Shown in pieces: positions 7,590-11,096 of a stretch of DNA of 11,096 nt (position 1 is its first letter; each line of letters opens with the position of its first letter). Under the pieces are notes generated by a model. The model made no database searches. It worked only from the letters and a program-made list of their open reading frames with translations, and was not told where the DNA came from. This DNA is from Alphaproteobacteria bacterium (GTDB lineage Bacteria; Pseudomonadota; Alphaproteobacteria; Micavibrionales; Micavibrionaceae), in the NCBI GenBank assembly GCA_002701555.1, contig NZVS01000054.1, forward strand, positions 1-11,096, written 5' to 3'. The translations under genes were made by a program, and so were the position numbers.

Positions 7590-9284
7590 TTACATTCCAC
7601 AATGGCCCTGATTTTGTCCAGCACATGCTTGCCATGGAGCACTACAAGAATGAGGATTTTGGACAAACTGCGGGTGTGAACATGTCCAAGTCCAGGCGGA
7701 TCCACTTCCGCCGCTCACGGCAGAGGGGGTTCCTATATCGCAAAGATTTGATGATGGTGCTCCACGTGTTGCAACTCCTGCGGCGCTACCGCATATGGAA
7801 ATCGGTCCCCTGAATACACATTCACCACTGCTCTCTGAACAGTTGTTACTGTTTTCTAATGACGCTCTGATACATTGATAGCTATTACCTCTCCACGGCT
7901 TAAAACAACCAGTGTCTGAACCTTTGTAGATTACAAAACCTGCATCACAGGCATCTTGTTCCAAAGCAGCCAGAGTATTATATGTTTGACCATTACGGGC
8001 TGCTGGGCCACAATTAGCTCTTCTAAATGCACTACAGTTTTGTGAGCTACCCGTAGGGCTGCCTGTGCCTTGACATGACCACTCATAGGTAGTGTTTGTG
8101 GTTGTTATAGAGCTTGGGTTACCAGAGCTACATTGACCATTTGAACTTCCAGTTATACTCTCAGTTGAAGAGTATGTTCGACCGTTGGAACTGCCACATA
8201 CACCATTAACTGTGGTTGCTGCTTTATTAGCGCTACAGCTGGCTGGAGTTCCTCCATTACTAGCGCTACAACTCCAGCTCCAAGGCCCTGAGCCTGATAC
8301 CGCAGAGGCAGAGCCTCTTGAACACAGGTTGGAAGATGGCGCAGATGCAACAGTTGTACCATTAGCACTACCACATTGCCCGTTCACAGGATCAGGTGTC
8401 TTATTTGCACTACAATTGGCCGGTGATCCGCCATATTGACCGGCGCATGACCAACTCCAAGGCCCTGAACCTGATACCGCAGAAGCAGAGCCTCTGGAAC
8501 ACAGGTTGGAAGATGGCGCAGATGCAACAGTTGTGCCGTTGGCACTACCACATTGCCCATTTTCAGGTGGGTTACATTTTACAGAGGAACAATTTGCGCT
8601 GCCACTGGTTCCAGACCCTCGGCAGATCCAATTATATGTAGAGCCGGACAAAGTTGCTGTCGTAGGTGAACCATAACGGCACATATCTGTTTTTTTAGTT
8701 GGAGCGGCCGAAAATTCAGCACCATTTGCCGGTCCGCATTGGCCCGCACGACCTGTTGTAGAGGGCTGAGGTGGAGGTGTTGGAGAGGTAGCTTTACTTG
8801 CAGAGCATGTCACATCATTACCACCATCTAGCCCATCACATTTCCAGCGAAAATTAGAAGATGTATCACTCAATTCACTATATGTTCCAGCATTACACCC
8901 ATTAGAAGTATTTGTAGCAGGCTGTGAAGAATAGGTACTGTTATAAGAGCGACAACTTCCGTTTACAGGAGTAGCCGGTGGAGGCGTTGATGATGTGCAA
9001 GTGGAATTACATTCAGCCAAAGCAGGGCTTCCCGGGCCTTGCCAGCCTACAGATTCACAGGATGAAAAAGGCGAGCCTGGGGTGGCAGACGGGTCATTAC
9101 CACCAGTAGGACCCGGGCCTGGATTTGTTGTGCCACCATAATCACTAGAAGTTGTGCATTGGCTGCCGGTTCCATCGTTTCTTTCACAGCACCAAACATC
9201 TGCCCCTGCGAAGGCTTGTTGAGAAGAAAATATCAGGAGGCAAAAAACTGCAACAACAATATATGAATATGAATGTTTCTTCAT
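7590..9284 (-). CDS. exported cysteine-rich repeat protein (six four-Cys modules)
   Basis: I do not recognise a named function. The 564-residue product has a clear Sec signal peptide (KK near the start, hydrophobic 9-20, cleavage after QQAFA at 26). The rest is rich in Gly, Ser, Thr, Asn and Cys. A Gly/Pro/Thr linker (about 50-72) precedes modules of about 50-60 residues of the form NGxCGxxNG...LCxxG...GPWxWxC...xxCSA. Cysteines sit at 111/130/149/160, 183/202/221/232, 245/262/280/291, 304/321/339/350, 363/385/404/417 and 498/515/535/547. A different Cys-containing segment (about 425-490) interrupts the array. The regular spacing suggests disulfide-bonded small domains outside the cytoplasm. 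No membrane anchor, sortase signal or autotransporter domain is visible. An AAGGTA ribosome binding site supports the start. The gene lies 43 nt after its paralogue, probably in one operon. The C-terminus ends GQNQGHCGM, like the beginning of another module. Confidence 0.85.
   Translation of the reverse strand: MKKHSYSYIVVAVFCLLIFSSQQAFAGADVWCCERNDGTGSQCTTSSDYGGTTNPGPGPTGGNDPSATPGSPFSSCESVGWQGPGSPALAECNSTCTSSTPPPATPVNGSCRSYNSTYSSQPATNTSNGCNAGTYSELSDTSSNFRWKCDGLDGGNDVTCSASKATSPTPPPQPSTTGRAGQCGPANGAEFSAAPTKKTDMCRYGSPTTATLSGSTYNWICRGSGTSGSANCSSVKCNPPENGQCGSANGTTVASAPSSNLCSRGSASAVSGSGPWSWSCAGQYGGSPANCSANKTPDPVNGQCGSANGTTVASAPSSNLCSRGSASAVSGSGPWSWSCSASNGGTPASCSANKAATTVNGVCGSSNGRTYSSTESITGSSNGQCSSGNPSSITTTNTTYEWSCQGTGSPTGSSQNCSAFRRANCGPAARNGQTYNTLAALEQDACDAGFVIYKGSDTGCFKPWRGNSYQCIRASLENSNNCSESSGECVFRGPISICGSAAGVATRGAPSSNLCDIGTPSAVSGGSGSAWTWTCSHPQFVQNPHSCSAPWQACAGQNQGHCGM
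8278..8381. repeat. direct repeat, copy A (module 4 of the 564-residue protein)
   Basis: This 104-bp stretch matches 8455-8558 at an offset of 177 bp (59 codons) with 6 mismatches. On the minus strand both encode the same peptide from about GQCGSANG to PWSW. All six differences fall at third codon positions and are silent. The repeat lies wholly within the coding sequence and reflects duplication of one protein module. Confidence 0.9.
8455..8558. repeat. direct repeat, copy B (module 3 of the 564-residue protein)
   Basis: Partner of the copy at 8278-8381, about 94% identical in DNA and identical in protein over the aligned stretch. The sequence between the copies has diverged: AGQYGGSPAN in module 3 against SASNGGTPAS in module 4. 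The conserved core is therefore the first three cysteines and the tryptophan pair. Confidence 0.9.
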
Positions 9285-9327
9285 GATTACCTTCTTTTGT
9301 ACTTTCTTACATTTAATTTTTTATTAA

Positions 9328-10812
9328 TTACGGGCATCTAAGTGGTCCGCTGGCATTACACCCTGTTCCATTGATGTTTGGTTGCTGTTGTACGGTACCA
9401 TCCACACATTTTAAAGGGCGAGGACTTTGTTCATAACTACACCACACTTCTTCATCTGTTCTGGCTTCTCCGCATTGATCAACACATGATCTTCCTTGTG
9501 ATGGTGGCGCAGAACACTCAGATGATGCATCACAGCCAAATGTTCCTGCGGGCTTCACACCTTTATAACCTCCAGTGCTTTGATAGACTTTTGGCGAGCT
9601 GAGATCTGCTTTATTCCAAAGTTTACTATCGGAAGGACATGTGAAGTCGTTAATTTCCTCACCTGCCGAAGCTCTGTAAGTCATCGATTGTCCGCACGCC
9701 GCTTCACCAGGATCTTCGGTTGGCGGAGGTGGAGGAGGAGTCGGCGACCCCCCGCTACCATCACATATAACTTTTACGCTAGTGGGTCCTTGTCCTGCAA
9801 ATTTACTTGTAGGAACACCACTTAGAGACCACAGCCCGGTATTTGCTGGTAAGGATATTGGTGCCTCGTCACTATTTTTCCGTGTAGAGGAGGTGAATTG
9901 TGCAAATAAAGAACCTGTAGAGGCCCAGTTTTCAGTTTTCCAGCCACTGGCAGGGAGCACTTGTCCGTTGTTATTGGTGACCACCAAAGGTCCTGTTTGA
10001 TCAAAAATAACGCCTCCAGAGAAGTTTCGCCCTTGATGTACAATTACACGTGTGCCGGAGCCAATGGCTAAACCATCAAAGCTACCATTACCTGCGCGAT
10101 AAAACGGACCGGGACTTGCGTCAGAACCATATGAGTCTGTGTACTCCCCTGCTCCCACAATGTCGGACCCTGAGGGGCCATTGGGATTAGACCAAGTCAG
10201 GCTCGTATCACCAATTTTTGCCCGATATGTATTAAATTCATTTCTGTTGCTTGGCTTTATACCGGATACCCAAAAGAAACATTCATTAGTCGGGCATTGC
10301 GTTTGACCTGGGGGAACTGATTGCCCAGCTGGTATACAAGTAGTCGGACTGTTACTGCCGGCACTGCATGACGCATCATCAGTGCTTGCAGAATTATTGT
10401 TACCGCGGCAGGTCCATGTCCACGGGCCGCTACCTAATACAGGTGTGGGTGTTCCTTTACTACAAAGGTTGGCGGCTCCTGACGGTGCAGATGCTACTTC
10501 TGTTCTATCCACGGGACCGCATTCACCAAAAACTTGTGGGGGTGCGCAATTTGCAGCAGAGCAGTTCACCGAGCCGTAAGAACCGGATCCGGTACATTGC
10601 CATATCCAACTTGTTCCTGAAGATGTTGCTGCTGATGCTAATCCCCGGGCACATAAAAGAGCGTTATTCGTAGGGGCCGAACTATATTCTTGGCCATTCG
10701 CTGCTCCACATAAAGCAGAAGTTCCTGTCGCAGCTGATGCTTCTGAAGCAGACAGGAAAAAACATGTGACGGCTGTGAAAGCTATCAGGGCTATATATCT
10801 ATATGTTTTCAT
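9328..10812 (-). CDS. exported cysteine-rich protein with two four-Cys modules and a unique central domain
   Basis: Function not recognised. The 494-residue product starts with a signal peptide (cleavage after SEASA, about 27). Two modules of the type found in the downstream gene follow, with cysteines 35/54/73/84 and 98/117/135/149. A cysteine-poor central region (about 175-350) contains GSGTRVIVHQGRNFSGG (251-267) and DQTGP, which faintly resembles a beta/gamma-crystallin Greek-key strand pair. A proline linker (PTPPPPPPT, 357-365) leads to a Cys-rich tail (about 370-494, ten cysteines) that does not follow the module spacing. The start has an AGGAAA ribosome binding site. It lies 56 nt after the stop of the truncated gene at the right edge and 43 nt before its paralogue, all on one strand, so an operon of secreted proteins is likely. 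It could be an adhesin, matrix protein or binding protein; nothing here decides. Confidence 0.83.
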   Translation of the reverse strand: MKTYRYIALIAFTAVTCFFLSASEASAATGTSALCGAANGQEYSSAPTNNALLCARGLASAATSSGTSWIWQCTGSGSYGSVNCSAANCAPPQVFGECGPVDRTEVASAPSGAANLCSKGTPTPVLGSGPWTWTCRGNNNSASTDDASCSAGSNSPTTCIPAGQSVPPGQTQCPTNECFFWVSGIKPSNRNEFNTYRAKIGDTSLTWSNPNGPSGSDIVGAGEYTDSYGSDASPGPFYRAGNGSFDGLAIGSGTRVIVHQGRNFSGGVIFDQTGPLVVTNNNGQVLPASGWKTENWASTGSLFAQFTSSTRKNSDEAPISLPANTGLWSLSGVPTSKFAGQGPTSVKVICDGSGGSPTPPPPPPTEDPGEAACGQSMTYRASAGEEINDFTCPSDSKLWNKADLSSPKVYQSTGGYKGVKPAGTFGCDASSECSAPPSQGRSCVDQCGEARTDEEVWCSYEQSPRPLKCVDGTVQQQPNINGTGCNASGPLRCP

Positions 10813-10831
10813 GTTTATTTCCTAATCTTCA

Positions 10832-10847
10832 TTTTAAAATTTTAAAA
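10832..10847. promoter_or_regulatory. 16-bp AT palindrome upstream of the 494-residue protein gene
   Basis: TTTTAAAATTTTAAAA is a perfect palindrome 20 bp upstream of the ATG at 10812, in the 56-nt gap between two minus-strand genes. It contains TAAAAT twice on the minus strand, which could serve as a -10 box, but no good -35 accompanies either. It may be a promoter element, a protein-binding site or simple AT-rich spacer. Confidence 0.3.
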
Positions 10848-10868
10848 GCGTTTCCCTAAACTTGCACT

Positions 10869-11096
10869 CTACTCACAAACATAATGATCCCAGGTTTTAT
10901 AAGCGGTCATTGAGTTTTGCGCAGGCTCTCTACATGCCGATTGGTGTATGCATGAAGAACCAGGACTACAACTTCCTGTAGGTGCTTGGTTACCAGGGCA
11001 CCAGCGATTACCTGAAAGCCTATCACGACAGGATCCAAAATCTTCAACTGATGTAAAGTCTAGACGCCAGCTTCCTGTTGCAGCTTGGACTGTTGC
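10869..11096 (-). CDS. C-terminal fragment of a cysteine-rich protein, cut by the window edge
   Basis: An open frame enters from the right edge and runs 75 codons on the minus strand to a TAG at 10869-10871. No start is present in the window. The visible peptide begins ATVQAATGSWRLDF and ends TAYKTWDHYVCE, with cysteines at fragment positions 23, 33, 43, 49, 55 and 74. It is rich in Gly, Ser and Cys like the two downstream proteins. It lacks their NGxCGxxNG and GPWxWxC pattern, so it is not clearly another module. Its strand and 56-nt spacing make it the likely upstream member of the same operon. The preserved reading frame, sensible composition and amino-acid similarity in style support real coding. 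Function unknown. Confidence 0.7.
   Translation of the reverse strand, partial: ATVQAATGSWRLDFTSVEDFGSCRDRLSGNRWCPGNQAPTGSCSPGSSCIHQSACREPAQNSMTAYKTWDHYVCE

Noticed and set aside
8185..8600. CRISPR-like or tandem DNA repeat array
   Set aside because: The repeat period is 177 bp, a multiple of three, with silent differences; it encodes protein modules and has no short repeat/spacer structure.
8185..8641. Open plus-strand frames across the Cys-rich gene
   Set aside because: They are antisense shadows created by the repetitive, GC-richer coding of the minus-strand repeats; they lack ribosome binding sites and the minus-strand product has a signal peptide and ordered modules.
7590..11096. Higher GC of the Cys-rich cluster as a sign of horizontal transfer
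   Set aside because: The Gly, Ala, Ser and Pro-rich protein composition alone can raise GC, so the shift from the AT-rich membrane protein gene is not good evidence of transfer.

Overview
The window is about 11.1 kb of fairly AT-rich Gram-negative DNA, densely coded with short intergenic gaps. It looks like chromosome rather than a phage or plasmid: no integrase, transposase, replication gene or CRISPR array is visible. A low-GC alphaproteobacterium would fit (D-lactate dehydrogenase of the Dld/GlcD type, envelope glycan genes, a CCA-encoding tRNA-Asn), but no marker here settles the taxonomy.

Layout. At 35-109 (+) lies a complete tRNA-Asn(GUU). Convergent to it is an ammonium transporter gene, amt (140-1549, -), without a neighbouring glnK. 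Next on the minus strand comes a two-gene unit separated by only 6 nt: a UPF0104/LPG-synthase-TM ('flippase-like') membrane protein (2882-3832) followed by an O-antigen-ligase/polymerase-like protein (1607-2875). This suggests a small envelope-glycan or glycolipid module. A short divergent intergenic region (3833-3918) carries a candidate sigma70-type promoter in each direction.

On the plus strand follow a D-lactate dehydrogenase/glycolate-oxidase-type FAD enzyme (3919-5301) and, after about 63 nt, a 740-residue polytopic protein fused to a spermidine-synthase-like domain (5365-7587). In that domain several acidic residues usual in the family are replaced.

The right third (7590-11096, -) is a tandem cluster of exported, cysteine-rich proteins of unrecognised function. 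It comprises a truncated gene running off the right edge (10869-11096), a 494-residue protein (9328-10812) and a 564-residue protein (7590-9284). The last two have Sec signal peptides and share a roughly 50-60-residue module with four cysteines: six copies in one, two in the other. Two adjacent modules in the 564-residue protein come from a recent in-frame 177-bp-period duplication whose differences across a 104-bp core are all synonymous. This cluster is the least explained and probably most novel part of the window. A role at the cell surface, in adhesion or in the periplasm is only inference from export, low complexity and disulfide-like spacing.
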